DNA of 64,000 nt from Bradyrhizobium sp. OK095 (GTDB taxonomy: Bacteria; Pseudomonadota; Alphaproteobacteria; Rhizobiales; Xanthobacteraceae), in NCBI RefSeq assembly GCF_900109945.1, contig NZ_FOBX01000016.1:62001-126000 (forward strand), given 5' to 3'. The notes below the pieces were generated by a model that did not search any database, had not been told where the DNA came from, and saw only the letters and a list, made by a program, of their open reading frames with translations. Positions 15,083 to 23,480 of this stretch are shown here, in pieces. Within the stretch, counting starts at the first letter, position 1. The number at the start of each line of letters is the position of its first letter. Both the position numbers and the translations under genes were made by a program.

Positions 15083-16189
15083 ATGACCCAGCGCCTGCCG
15101 TCATCGCTGACACCGCTCGACACCGCGCTCGCCGCGTTGCTGCGAGGCGTTGATCCGATCGCGCCGGTCGAGTTGCCGTTGACGGAGGCTGTTGGCTGCG
15201 TCGCGGCGGGCGCCCCGCTGGTTGCGGCCTGGCCACCGCACGATATTGCCGCGACAGACGGATGGGCGCTACGCGCCAACGATCTCGTTGGTGTGTCCGC
15301 CTATTCGCCGCTGGCTCTGGCAACGGCGCCTGTCTGGGTTGATGCCGGTGATGCGATGCCGCCGGGATGTGATTGTGTGCTTGATGCTGACGTCGTCGAG
15401 ATATCCGGTTCACTTGCCCAGGTGCTGGCCGAGGGCGTTCCGGGGCAGGGAATCAGGCGCACTGGAGGCGATATCGCCTCTGGCACGCCGGCCGGTGCAG
15501 AGGGGCATCCGGTCGGCCCAGCCGATCTGTTGCTCGCGGGCGTCGCGGCGGTGGACAGGCTGAGCGTGCGACGGCCGCGGCTGCGCATCGTCAATGTGCC
15601 TGATACGACGACGACGGCGCATATGATCGCCGGGATCGCGCGCGCGGCGGGAACGGATGTGCCGACGCATCAAGCCGTCGCGCGCGATGAAGCATCGATT
15701 GCCGATGCACTCGATCCTTCCTGCTGCGACCTGCTCCTGATTGTCGGCGGCAGCAGTGTCGGTCGCCATGATGCTGCCGTCGCTGCGCTGGCTCAGCGCG
15801 GTGACGTGATCGCCCATGGCCTTGCGCTCCAGCCCGGCCGTACCGCCGCGATCGGGCGGCTTGGAAAAGTTCCCGTTATAGCCTTGCCCGGCTCGCCGGA
15901 TCACGCGCTCGCAGTCTGGCTCGCGCTGGTGCTTCCACTCGTTGATCGCCTGTCGGCGCGGCTGCCGCGCCGGCAGGTGGCGTTGCCTCTCGTGCGAAAA
16001 ATCGCGTCCAGCGTCGGCATCGCCGAAATGGTGCTGCTCGCCGAGGAACATCATGCCTGGATGCCGCTTGCCGTGGGCGAATGGCCGTTGCAGGCCATTG
16101 CCCGTGCGGATGCATGGTTGCTCATTCCCGCCAGCCACGAGGGATTTGCGGCAGGCGAGCCGGTCGATGCTTATTTGATGCGGGAATGA
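15083..16189 (+). CDS. Degenerate MoeA-like molybdopterin-binding protein
   Basis: A 368-residue MoeA/MogA-fold protein. It keeps the domain order but key motifs have drifted. The usual VDGYAVR appears as TDGWALR, the STGDEL loop is replaced by NVPDTTTTAH, GGVSxGxxD becomes GGSSVGRHDA, and PGNPV becomes PGSPDHAL. MoeA inserts molybdate or tungstate into adenylylated molybdopterin. Loss of the STGDE acidic residues suggests it may bind the cofactor or a partner rather than catalyse insertion; that is inference. It ends 1 bp before the next MoeA gene, so the two are cotranscribed. I took ATG 15083; TTG and ATG codons upstream are possible starts. Confidence 0.75.
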   Translation: MTQRLPSSLTPLDTALAALLRGVDPIAPVELPLTEAVGCVAAGAPLVAAWPPHDIAATDGWALRANDLVGVSAYSPLALATAPVWVDAGDAMPPGCDCVLDADVVEISGSLAQVLAEGVPGQGIRRTGGDIASGTPAGAEGHPVGPADLLLAGVAAVDRLSVRRPRLRIVNVPDTTTTAHMIAGIARAAGTDVPTHQAVARDEASIADALDPSCCDLLLIVGGSSVGRHDAAVAALAQRGDVIAHGLALQPGRTAAIGRLGKVPVIALPGSPDHALAVWLALVLPLVDRLSARLPRRQVALPLVRKIASSVGIAEMVLLAEEHHAWMPLAVGEWPLQAIARADAWLLIPASHEGFAAGEPVDAYLMRE

Positions 16190-16190
16190 T

Positions 16191-18152
16191 ATGGGTTCCG
16201 GCATGACGATGATTACGAAACCGCACGACCGCAGCGCGCTCGAGCAGGAGCAGTTCCTCAAGATCCTCTCGCGCGAGGACGCGATCGCGCGCTTTGAGGC
16301 GGCGTTGTTCCCGCGGGCGATCTCGAGCGAAATGCGTCGGCTTGCCGATGCACTCGGCGCGGCGCTCGCCGAAGATGTCACGGCACCGATCGACGTTCCA
16401 CCGTTCGACCGCTCCAATGTCGACGGCTTTGCCGTGCGCTCTGCGGATCTCGCCGCGGCTGGCGAAGTTTCACCCGTTCGCCTTGTGCTGAATAATGAGA
16501 CCATTCACTGTGGCACCGCGCCTACGCTGCAAGTCGCGGCAGGAACAGCGACGCCGATCGCCACCGGTGGTCCGCTGCCGCGCGGCGCGGATGCCGTCGT
16601 GATGGTCGAGCATACCCAGCCGGCCGGCTCGGATGCGATCGACGTCCGCCGCGCCGTCTCGCCGGGCCAGTTCGTGTCTTATGCAGGCTCCGACATCGCG
16701 CGCGGCGAGGCACTGCTGCGCACCGGCACGATCATCGGCTCGCGCGAGATCGGCATGCTCGCGGCCTGCGGTATTGCAGGCGTGACTGTCGCGCGAAAAC
16801 CGCGCGTTGCCGTGATCTCCACCGGCGATGAACTGGTGCAGCCCGGCGAGGCGCTCGCGCCGGCTGAGATCTACGACACCAACGGTGCGATCGTCGCCGC
16901 CGCGATCGACGAGAACGGCGGCGAGGCGGTTTTCCTCGGCGCCATTCCGGACGATGAAGCCAAGCTCGAAGCTGCCATGCGCAGTGCGCTGGCGGATGCT
17001 GATATGCTGGTGCTCTCAGGCGGCACCTCGAAAGGCGCGGGCGATCTGTCCCATCGCATCATCAATCGGCTCGGCGCGCCCGGCATCATCGCGCATGGCG
17101 TTGCGCTCAAGCCCGGCAAGCCGCTGTGCCTCGCAGTGTGCGACGGCAAGCCGGTGGTGATCCTGCCGGGCTTTCCGACCTCGGCCATGTTCACCTTCCA
17201 CGACATGATCGTGCCGGTGCTGCGCAGGATGGCCGGTCTGCCGCCGCGCTCCGATGCCAAGGTGAGCGCGACCGTGCCGGTGCGCATCGCTTCCGAGCTC
17301 GGCCGGACCGAATTCGTCATGGTCTCGCTGGTCGAAGGCAATAACGGTTTGATCGCTTATCCCTCCGGCAAGGGGTCTGGTGCGATCACGTCCTTCGCGC
17401 AGGCCGACGGTTTTCTGCGCATCGACGCGCTCGCCGACCAGATGCCGGCTGGTACCGACGCCGAGGTGACACTGTTCACGCCGCATGTGCGGGTGCCCGA
17501 TCTGGTCATCGTCGGCAGTCATTGTACCGGTCTCGATCTTGTCACGGCGCAGCTCGCGCATGCCGGCCTTTCCGTGCGCTCGATCGCGGTCGGCAGCCTC
17601 GGCGGGCTTGCGGCGGCGAAGCGCGGCGAATGCGATCTGGCGCCGATCCATCTGTTCGACGACAAGAGCGAGACCTACAATACGCCTTACCTCGTTGACG
17701 GGCTCGAGCTCGTGCCGGGCTGGCGGCGGATGCAGGGCATCGTCTTCCGCAAGGGCGACAAGCGCTTCGAGGGTCTCGGTGCGACGGAAGCGGTTGCCGC
17801 TGCGCTGGCCGATCCCGCCTGCATCATGGTCAACCGCAACCAGGGCGCCGGCACGCGTATCCTGATCGACCGTCTGCTCGGCGAGGCGCGCCCGGAAGGC
17901 TACTGGAACCAGCCGCGTTCGCACAACGCCGTTGCCGCAGCCGTCGCGCAGCACCGCGCCGACTGGGGCATGACCATTGCGCCGGTCGCCCATGCGGCCA
18001 ACCTCGGTTTCATTCCGTTCGCGGAAGAGCATTATGACTTCGCGCTGGTCACGGCGCGCAAGCAACGCCCGGCCGTGCAGGCCTTTCTCGATGCGCTCGG
18101 CTCGGACGAAGCGCGGACGGCACTGGAGCGAGCAGGCTTCCGGCCCGCGTAG
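16191..18152 (+). CDS. MoeA fused to a C-terminal PBP-like domain
   Basis: A 653-residue two-part protein. Residues ~30-425 are a full MoeA: SNVDGFAVRSAD, AVISTGDELVQPGE, LSGGTSKGAGDLS and LPGFPTSAM are all present. Residues ~430-653 form a periplasmic-binding-like domain without a signal peptide (VIVGSHCTGLDLVTAQLAHA; GECDLAPIHLFDD; MVNRNQGAGTRILIDRLL). This architecture is known in molybdopterin biosynthesis proteins; the extra domain may bind oxyanion or sense cofactor. It directly follows the degenerate MoeA gene (1-bp gap). ATG 16191 is used; ATG 16203 or 16209 would trim a few residues. Confidence 0.88.
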   Translation: MGSGMTMITKPHDRSALEQEQFLKILSREDAIARFEAALFPRAISSEMRRLADALGAALAEDVTAPIDVPPFDRSNVDGFAVRSADLAAAGEVSPVRLVLNNETIHCGTAPTLQVAAGTATPIATGGPLPRGADAVVMVEHTQPAGSDAIDVRRAVSPGQFVSYAGSDIARGEALLRTGTIIGSREIGMLAACGIAGVTVARKPRVAVISTGDELVQPGEALAPAEIYDTNGAIVAAAIDENGGEAVFLGAIPDDEAKLEAAMRSALADADMLVLSGGTSKGAGDLSHRIINRLGAPGIIAHGVALKPGKPLCLAVCDGKPVVILPGFPTSAMFTFHDMIVPVLRRMAGLPPRSDAKVSATVPVRIASELGRTEFVMVSLVEGNNGLIAYPSGKGSGAITSFAQADGFLRIDALADQMPAGTDAEVTLFTPHVRVPDLVIVGSHCTGLDLVTAQLAHAGLSVRSIAVGSLGGLAAAKRGECDLAPIHLFDDKSETYNTPYLVDGLELVPGWRRMQGIVFRKGDKRFEGLGATEAVAAALADPACIMVNRNQGAGTRILIDRLLGEARPEGYWNQPRSHNAVAAAVAQHRADWGMTIAPVAHAANLGFIPFAEEHYDFALVTARKQRPAVQAFLDALGSDEARTALERAGFRPA

Positions 18153-18207
18153 GCGACAGACGACGACGCGGCATTCAAGCCGCGCGGAAAACAGGGTGGG
18201 AGACGCG

Positions 18208-19335
18208 ATGGCAAGGCCGCTTTCGGTTGCGATCATCGGTGCCGGCATGGGCGGGCTTGCGACGGCCGCAGCGCTCAGGCGCGTGGGCATCGACGTGATG
18301 GTCTACGAGCAGGCCTCCCAGTTCGCCCGTATCGGTGCCGGCATCCAGATCGGCTGCAACGCGATGAAGGTGTTGCGCGCGCTCGGGCTTGAAGCGCGGA
18401 TGCGCGCGCACTCGTTCTATCCGCGCTCGTGGAACAACCGCGACTGGAAGAGCGGTGACATCAAGTTCGACATGATCTTTGGCGAGAGCGCGGAAGAGAA
18501 GTTTGGCGCGCCCTATCTGCTCGCTCATCGCGGCGATCTGCACGCGGCGCTGGCGAGCGCGGTGCCGGATGAGTTCGTGAAGCTCAATCACAAGCTGGTC
18601 GGCCTCGACGAGACCAACGAGGGTGTCCGGCTGAGCTTTGCCGATGGCACCAGTGCCGTCGCCGATGCGGTGGTCGGTGCCGATGGCGTGCATTCGGCGG
18701 TGCGCGACATTCTGTTCGACACCGCACCGGTCAAATTCACCGGCCGCATCGCTTACCGCACTACCTATCCCGCCGCGCTGCTCGGCGCGAAGATCGATGA
18801 TTGCACCAAATGGTGGGGCGAGGACCGCCACATCGTGATCTATTACGTCAGGCCTGACCGTAGCGAGGTCTATCTCGTCACCAGTCAGCCCGAGCCGGAT
18901 TTTCGCATCGAGTCCTGGTCGGCGAAAGGCGACGTGCGCGATCTGCGCGCCTCGTTCGCAGGCTTTCATCCGCAAGTCGGCCAGGTGCTCGCGGCGTGCC
19001 CTGACGTGCATAAATGGGCGATCATGGATCGCGAGGCGCTCGATCGCTGGGCGGACGGCAAGGTGACGCTGCTCGGCGATGCCTGCCATCCGATGACGCC
19101 CTACATGGCACAGGGCGCGGCGATGGCGATCGAGGACGCCGCCGTGCTGTCGCGCTGCCTTGATGGTGTTGACCGCGACGGCGTTGCGGACGCGTTCCGC
19201 CGCTTCGAGGCGACGCGGAAAGAGCGCACGACGCGGGTGCAGGCAACCTCGCGCGCCAACATCTGGCTGAGGGAGCGGACCGATACGAGCTGGGTCTACG
19301 GCTACGACGCCTGGGAAGTGCCGCTGGCGGCGTGA
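18208..19335 (+). CDS. FAD-dependent aromatic monooxygenase (NicC/salicylate hydroxylase-like)
   Basis: A 375-residue class A flavoprotein hydroxylase. It has the GxGxxG FAD motif (AIIGAGMGGLATAAALRR, residues ~7-24), the DG motif (VVGADGVHSAVRD) and the second FAD motif (LLGDACHPMTPYMAQGAAMA). The KWWGEDRHIVIYY stretch and the WVYGYDAWEV C-terminus resemble 6-hydroxynicotinate 3-monooxygenase (NicC) from memory, so an N-heteroaromatic or salicylate-like substrate is plausible. It starts 55 bp after the MoeA fusion with a good GGGAG site. No other nicotinate genes are nearby, and its place in a metal-cofactor cluster is unexplained. Confidence 0.82.
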   Translation: MARPLSVAIIGAGMGGLATAAALRRVGIDVMVYEQASQFARIGAGIQIGCNAMKVLRALGLEARMRAHSFYPRSWNNRDWKSGDIKFDMIFGESAEEKFGAPYLLAHRGDLHAALASAVPDEFVKLNHKLVGLDETNEGVRLSFADGTSAVADAVVGADGVHSAVRDILFDTAPVKFTGRIAYRTTYPAALLGAKIDDCTKWWGEDRHIVIYYVRPDRSEVYLVTSQPEPDFRIESWSAKGDVRDLRASFAGFHPQVGQVLAACPDVHKWAIMDREALDRWADGKVTLLGDACHPMTPYMAQGAAMAIEDAAVLSRCLDGVDRDGVADAFRRFEATRKERTTRVQATSRANIWLRERTDTSWVYGYDAWEVPLAA

Positions 19336-19336
19336 G

Positions 19337-19978
19337 CTAGGCCGCATCATCCAGCGCGGCCAACCGTTCAGCCTCGGCGATGTCCTCGACCGTGTTGGCA
19401 TTGAAGAACGGATCGAGCGGTTCGGCGGGCCACGTCACCGTCGCGAGCGGATAGCGCGCGGTCCAGCGGTCGATCTTGCGGAGGTCCTCGACCACCAGCG
19501 CGTGACGCAGCTCGTCGCGCAAGGCCACGCGCCACAGGCCGATCACCGGATGCGACTGGTTGCCGGATGCGGCAACCGCGAGCTGTGCGTTCTCCCGCGC
19601 GCGCGCCTCATGCAGGCGTGCGACGAGATTGCGCGGCAGGAACGGGCAGTCGCCGGCGGCGCTGAGCACCCATTCGATCTCCGGACGGTTCGTCGCAGTC
19701 CAGTCGAGCGCGGCCAAAATGCCGGCGAGCGGGCCGGGAAAGCCGGGTACTTCGTCGGCGATGACCTGCAAGCCGAATGCGGCGAAACGCGCGGGATCAC
19801 CGTTCGCGTTGAGGATCAGCCCGCTGCATTGCGGCTTCAGACGCGCAATGACGCGCTCCAGAATCGTGCGGCCGCCGATGGTGCGCATCGGCTTGTCGCC
19901 GCCGCCCATGCGCCGCGCGAGGCCGCCGGCGAGCAGCACGCCTTGCGTGGTCGGAATGTCAGTCGTCACTACCTTCAC
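19337..19978 (-). CDS. mobA: Molybdenum cofactor guanylyltransferase
   Basis: A 213-residue nucleotidyltransferase. The N-terminal GTP motif (GVLLAGGLARRMGGGDKPM), the central PLAGILAAL and the AAGDCPFLP metal/substrate loop are typical of MobA. It attaches GMP to molybdopterin to make the MGD form used by DMSO-reductase-family enzymes such as formate dehydrogenase. The C-terminal FFNANTVEDIAEAE is also usual for MobA. It overlaps the end of fdhD by 20 bp on the same strand, indicating an fdhD-mobA operon, and it ends 1 bp from the convergent monooxygenase gene. Confidence 0.93.
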   Translation of the reverse strand: MKVVTTDIPTTQGVLLAGGLARRMGGGDKPMRTIGGRTILERVIARLKPQCSGLILNANGDPARFAAFGLQVIADEVPGFPGPLAGILAALDWTATNRPEIEWVLSAAGDCPFLPRNLVARLHEARARENAQLAVAASGNQSHPVIGLWRVALRDELRHALVVEDLRKIDRWTARYPLATVTWPAEPLDPFFNANTVEDIAEAERLAALDDAA

Positions 19979-20849
19979 CCTTGCGCTTGTGCTTGGTCGA
20001 TTCTTCCTCGACGTAAGCGAGGTTCTGGTCGTAGACGATCCGCTCTTCGCCTGCGAGCACGATGAAGCGTTTTCCGCGGGCGCGGCCGACCAGTGTCAGG
20101 CCGACCTGGCGGGCGAGATCGACGCCCCAGGCGGTGAAGCCGGAGCGCGACACCAGGATCGGAATGCCCATGCGCACCGTCTTGATCACCATCTCCGACG
20201 TCAGGCGCCCCGTGGTGTAGAGGATCTTGTCGGAGGCATCGACGCCGTGGCGGTACATCCAGCCGGCGATCTTGTCGACGGCGTTGTGGCGGCCGACGTC
20301 CTCGGTGTAGCAGAGCGGCTCGCCCTCTTTGCACAGCACGCAGCCATGGATCGCGCCGGCCTCGAGGTACAGCGATGGCATCGTGTTGATGGTCTGCGTC
20401 ATCTGATAGAGCCAGGAGGTGCGCAGCTCGGCTTTCGGCAACGCGACGCTCTCGACCGCCTCCAGCAGATCGCCGAAGGCGGTGCCCTGCGCGCAGCCCG
20501 AGGTCTGCGTGCGCTTCTTCAGCTTGGCCTCGAAATTGGTGTGGTGCTCGGTGCGTACCACGACGACCTGAAGATCGTCGTCGTATTCGACCTCGGTGAC
20601 TGCGTCATTATATTTCAGCATGTTCTGGTTCAGCAAATAGCCGAGTGCCAGATATTCCGGATAGTCGCCGATCGTCATCATGGTGACGATCTCCTGGGAA
20701 TTCAAATAGAGCGTCAGCGGCCGCTCCATCGGCACCTTGATCTCGATCCTGGCGCCGGCCTGGTCGGTTCCGGTCACGCTCTGGGTCAGGCGCGGGTCGT
20801 CAGGGTTGGGGACGATCAGGGGCACCGGGGCTTTGTCGATCTTCATCAT
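19959..20849 (-). CDS. fdhD: Formate dehydrogenase accessory sulfurtransferase FdhD
   Basis: A 296-residue protein. FdhD carries sulfur from a cysteine desulfurase to the Mo/W-bis-MGD cofactor before insertion into formate dehydrogenase. Recognisable parts are EIVTMMTIGDYPEYLALGYL (~53-72), the cysteine loop TSGCAQG (C119) and EDVGRHNAVDK (~184-194), then ILYTTGRLTSEMV. The E. coli protein has a CxxC at the catalytic loop; here only one cysteine is present, although C171, C174 and C181 follow later. It starts near 20849 (two consecutive ATG codons). It is cotranscribed with mobA and divergent from mobB across a large palindromic repeat. Confidence 0.92.
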   Translation of the reverse strand: MMKIDKAPVPLIVPNPDDPRLTQSVTGTDQAGARIEIKVPMERPLTLYLNSQEIVTMMTIGDYPEYLALGYLLNQNMLKYNDAVTEVEYDDDLQVVVVRTEHHTNFEAKLKKRTQTSGCAQGTAFGDLLEAVESVALPKAELRTSWLYQMTQTINTMPSLYLEAGAIHGCVLCKEGEPLCYTEDVGRHNAVDKIAGWMYRHGVDASDKILYTTGRLTSEMVIKTVRMGIPILVSRSGFTAWGVDLARQVGLTLVGRARGKRFIVLAGEERIVYDQNLAYVEEESTKHKRKGEGSDD

Positions 20850-20923
20850 GGCCGCGACGTTAGCATGACATTCGGGTCAAGCCGATATAAGCATGCTGAC
20901 GGAAAGCGAAAATGTCTCTTCTC

Positions 20924-21002
20924 GTCATTGCGAGCGCAGCGAAGCAATCCAGAAATGCGTCCGTGGAAACACTCTGGATTGCTTCGCTGCGCTCGCAATG
21001 AC
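20924..21002. repeat. Dispersed-type palindromic repeat, 30-bp arms
   Basis: Arms 20924-20953 (starting GTCATTGCGAGCGCAGCGAA) and 20973-21002 (ending CGCTGCGCTCGCAATGAC) are perfect inverse complements around a 19-base loop. The sequence type is familiar from intergenic REP-like elements of Bradyrhizobium and relatives. It lies between the divergent fdhD and mobB genes, so it is not a simple terminator. Confidence 0.85.
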
Positions 21003-21058
21003 GGGGAGGGGACAGTGGTTCCATCAAGCATGAAGTCGCGCGTGGAGACGGAGCTGGA

Positions 21059-21586
21059 ATGAAAGTCATCGGCCTTGCAGGCTGGAGCGGTGCGGGCAAG
21101 ACCACGCTGTTGACGCGGCTGATCCCGCATTTCAACGCGCAAGGCCTGCGCGTCTCTGTGATCAAGCATGCGCACCACCAGTTCGACGTCGACGTGCCCG
21201 GCAAGGATTCCTGGCGCCATCGCGAAGCAGGTGCGGCCGAGGTGCTGGTTGCTTCGGCTAACCGCTGGGCGCTGATGCATGAGTTGCGCGGGGCGACGGA
21301 GCCGCGGCTGCCGGAATTATTGAGCAAGCTCTCCGCGGTCGATCTCGTCGTGGTCGAAGGCTTCAAGCGGGAGCCGCATCGCAAGATCGAGGTGCATCGC
21401 GCCGCCAACGGCAAGCCGCTGCTGTTTCCCGACGATCCCGGAATTGTGGGGATTGCGACCGACACTGCGGTTGAAACCCGGCTGCCGACTGTCCATCTCG
21501 ATGACATCGAGGCTGCTGCGGCGCTGTTGCTGCGCGCGGCCATGCCGGTCGAGGAAGCGGTCGCGAAAAGCGCCGCGATGCGCTGA
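21059..21586 (+). CDS. mobB: Molybdopterin-guanine dinucleotide biosynthesis adapter MobB
   Basis: A 175-residue P-loop GTPase. Walker A is GWSGAGKTTLL (residues ~8-18), followed by VIKHAHHQFDVDVPGKDSWRH (the MobB KHxxH and D-S-xxH patterns) and VDLVVVEGFKREP. MobB binds MobA and assists MGD formation; it is not strictly essential in E. coli. The start ATG follows GGAG. It is 9 bp ahead of moeA, so mobB-moeA-tusA-like is probably one transcript. Confidence 0.93.
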   Translation: MKVIGLAGWSGAGKTTLLTRLIPHFNAQGLRVSVIKHAHHQFDVDVPGKDSWRHREAGAAEVLVASANRWALMHELRGATEPRLPELLSKLSAVDLVVVEGFKREPHRKIEVHRAANGKPLLFPDDPGIVGIATDTAVETRLPTVHLDDIEAAAALLLRAAMPVEEAVAKSAAMR

Positions 21587-21595
21587 CGAGGCACC

Positions 21596-22852
21596 ATGGC
21601 GCAACTGTCGGACGATTGTTTTGCCTTCGGTGGACCGATGATGTCGGTCGACGAGGCCGTTGGCTTGATCACGGCGCGCGTCAACGCGATTGCCGATCTC
21701 GAAACGATAGCGCTCGTCGATGCCGATGGCCGCGTGCTGGCGCGCGATATTGCTGCGCCGCTGCCGCTGCCGCCATTCACCAACTCGGCTGTCGACGGCT
21801 ACGCCGTGCGCAACGCGGATATTCCGGCAAATGAGGAGCGCGCGTTCCCGCTCGACGGCCGCATCCAGGCCGGCGGTCTTGCACAGGTGCCGATCAAGCC
21901 CGGCCACACCGCGCGCATTTTTACGGGCGCGCCGATGCCGCCGGATGCCGAGACTGTCTTCATGCAGGAAGACGTCCGCATCGACGTATCAGGCCAAATC
22001 GTGCTGCCGCCGGGGCTGAAGCCGGGCGCCAACGTCCGTCCCGCGGGCGAGGACATTCCCGAAGGGCACGTCGCGCTGCGCGCCGGCCAGCGCATGCGGC
22101 CGCAGCATGTCGCGCTTGCCGCGGCATTCGGCCTTGTCGGGCTCGACGTCGTCAGGCGCATCCGTGTCGCGGTGTTCTCGACCGGCGACGAACTGGCCTC
22201 GCCCGGCGAGCCGCGCGCGGCCTCGCAGCTGTTCGATTCCAACCGCTTCATGCTGATGGCGATGCTGCGCCGGCTCGGCTGCGAGGTCTCGGATCTCGGC
22301 ATCTTGCGCGACGAGCGGACCTCGCTCGCAAATGGCTTGAAGCAGGTCGCGGGCGCGCATGATTTGATCCTCACCACTGGCGGCGTCTCGACCGGCGAGG
22401 AGGATCACGTCAAGGCGGCGGTCGAGAGCATCGGCTCGCTGGTGCTGTGGCGGATGGCGATCAAGCCGGGGCGTCCGGTGGCGATGGGTATCATCGACGG
22501 CACACCGCTGATCGGTCTGCCCGGTAATCCCGTCGCGAGCTTTGTCACCTTCGTCCATGTGGTGCGGCCGACGGTGCTGGCGCTGGCTGGAGGTCTTCCC
22601 GAGCCGCTGTTGCCGATCCCGGTGCGCGCCGCGTTCGCCTACAAGAAGAAGATCGGCCGCCGCGAATATGTTCGCGTCTCTTTGCGGCGCGGAGAGGACG
22701 GCGCGCTGGAAGCCGTCAAGTTCCCGCGTGAGGGGGCCGGGCTGTTGTCGTCGCTGGTCGAGACCGACGGCCTCGTCGAGCTCTGCGAGGACATCATGCG
22801 CGTCGAGCCGGGGCAGAGCGTAGGTTTCTTGTCCTATGCCGATCTGCTCTGA
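21596..22852 (+). CDS. moeA: Molybdopterin molybdenumtransferase MoeA
   Basis: A 418-residue standard MoeA, which inserts the metal into MPT-AMP. Motifs in order: NSAVDGYAVRNAD (~62-74), FTGAPMPPDAETVFMQED, GxNVRPAGEDIPEG, VFSTGDELASPGEPR, TTGGVSTGEEDHVK, and LPGNPVASFV, ending in the small beta domain. All canonical residues are kept, unlike the paralogue at 15083. It is the third MoeA-like gene in 7 kb and the one most likely to be the housekeeping enzyme. It sits between mobB and a TusA-like gene. Confidence 0.93.
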   Translation: MAQLSDDCFAFGGPMMSVDEAVGLITARVNAIADLETIALVDADGRVLARDIAAPLPLPPFTNSAVDGYAVRNADIPANEERAFPLDGRIQAGGLAQVPIKPGHTARIFTGAPMPPDAETVFMQEDVRIDVSGQIVLPPGLKPGANVRPAGEDIPEGHVALRAGQRMRPQHVALAAAFGLVGLDVVRRIRVAVFSTGDELASPGEPRAASQLFDSNRFMLMAMLRRLGCEVSDLGILRDERTSLANGLKQVAGAHDLILTTGGVSTGEEDHVKAAVESIGSLVLWRMAIKPGRPVAMGIIDGTPLIGLPGNPVASFVTFVHVVRPTVLALAGGLPEPLLPIPVRAAFAYKKKIGRREYVRVSLRRGEDGALEAVKFPREGAGLLSSLVETDGLVELCEDIMRVEPGQSVGFLSYADLL

Positions 22853-22896
22853 GCGCTTGCGTTGACGCCATCGCCTCACCCCGCCATGTTGCGCCC

Positions 22897-23160
22897 ATGA
22901 CCAGAACGACACTCGATCTCACCGGGTTGAAATGCCCGCTGCCCGCTCTCAAGACGCGTAAGGCGCTGAAACCGTTGCAGCCGGGCGATCAGCTCGAAGT
23001 GCACTGCACAGACCCCTTGTCGGTGATTGACATTCCGAACCTGATCCGCGAGACGGGCGACACGGTGGAGATCACCGAGCGCAACGACGCGCGCATCGTG
23101 TTCTTGATAGAAAAGGTCGATGGCTCGATAGAAAAAGCCAATGGTGCGCTGCGCTCGTAG
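22897..23160 (+). CDS. TusA-like sulfur-carrier protein
   Basis: An 87-residue protein with the TusA/SirA fold signature: LDLTGLKCPLPALKTRKAL with the CPxP motif (C13-P14-L15-P16), then a DPLSVIDIPNLIRE helix. TusA-type proteins pass persulfide sulfur to tRNA thiolation, molybdopterin or FdhD-type systems. The position directly after moeA and near fdhD suggests a role in sulfurating the formate dehydrogenase cofactor; that is inference. There is no clear ribosome site before ATG 22897. Confidence 0.88.
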   Translation: MTRTTLDLTGLKCPLPALKTRKALKPLQPGDQLEVHCTDPLSVIDIPNLIRETGDTVEITERNDARIVFLIEKVDGSIEKANGALRS

Positions 23161-23480
23161 CGCGCGGTCACTCGGCTGATACCTACCTTTTATCTATCGA
23201 CATCAATCATGGCTTCTGCCCAAATTGACTTTCTCCGCGCAGACGCGGAGGTTGAGTCTCGTCTGCGATACGCGGATCAACGGGCCACCCACGAAGCCTG
23301 CACGTCGTATCGGGCATAGAGCCCCGCTCAAGGGGTTAGAGTTTCGGACGCGCGTGACGATCCTGGCGCGTGTCGGATGATTGTGCGGAGCAGCAGGGAC
23401 AAAAGCTGCACTGCAACGGGCTGAGGAACAGGATCGTAGCGGCAGGCTTGCTCGGAAGGGCGGCTGCAGGGGAGGAATGC
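23161..23480. other. Intergenic stretch before the OFA transporter
   Basis: No gene is supported. A 36-codon open frame with an ATG at 23209 and stop at 23317-23319 has no ribosome site. The stretch should contain the promoter of the transporter; nothing more specific was seen. Confidence 0.35.

Noticed and set aside
23209..23319. 36-residue open frame before the OFA transporter
   Set aside because: No ribosome site, no recognised motif and unremarkable codon use.
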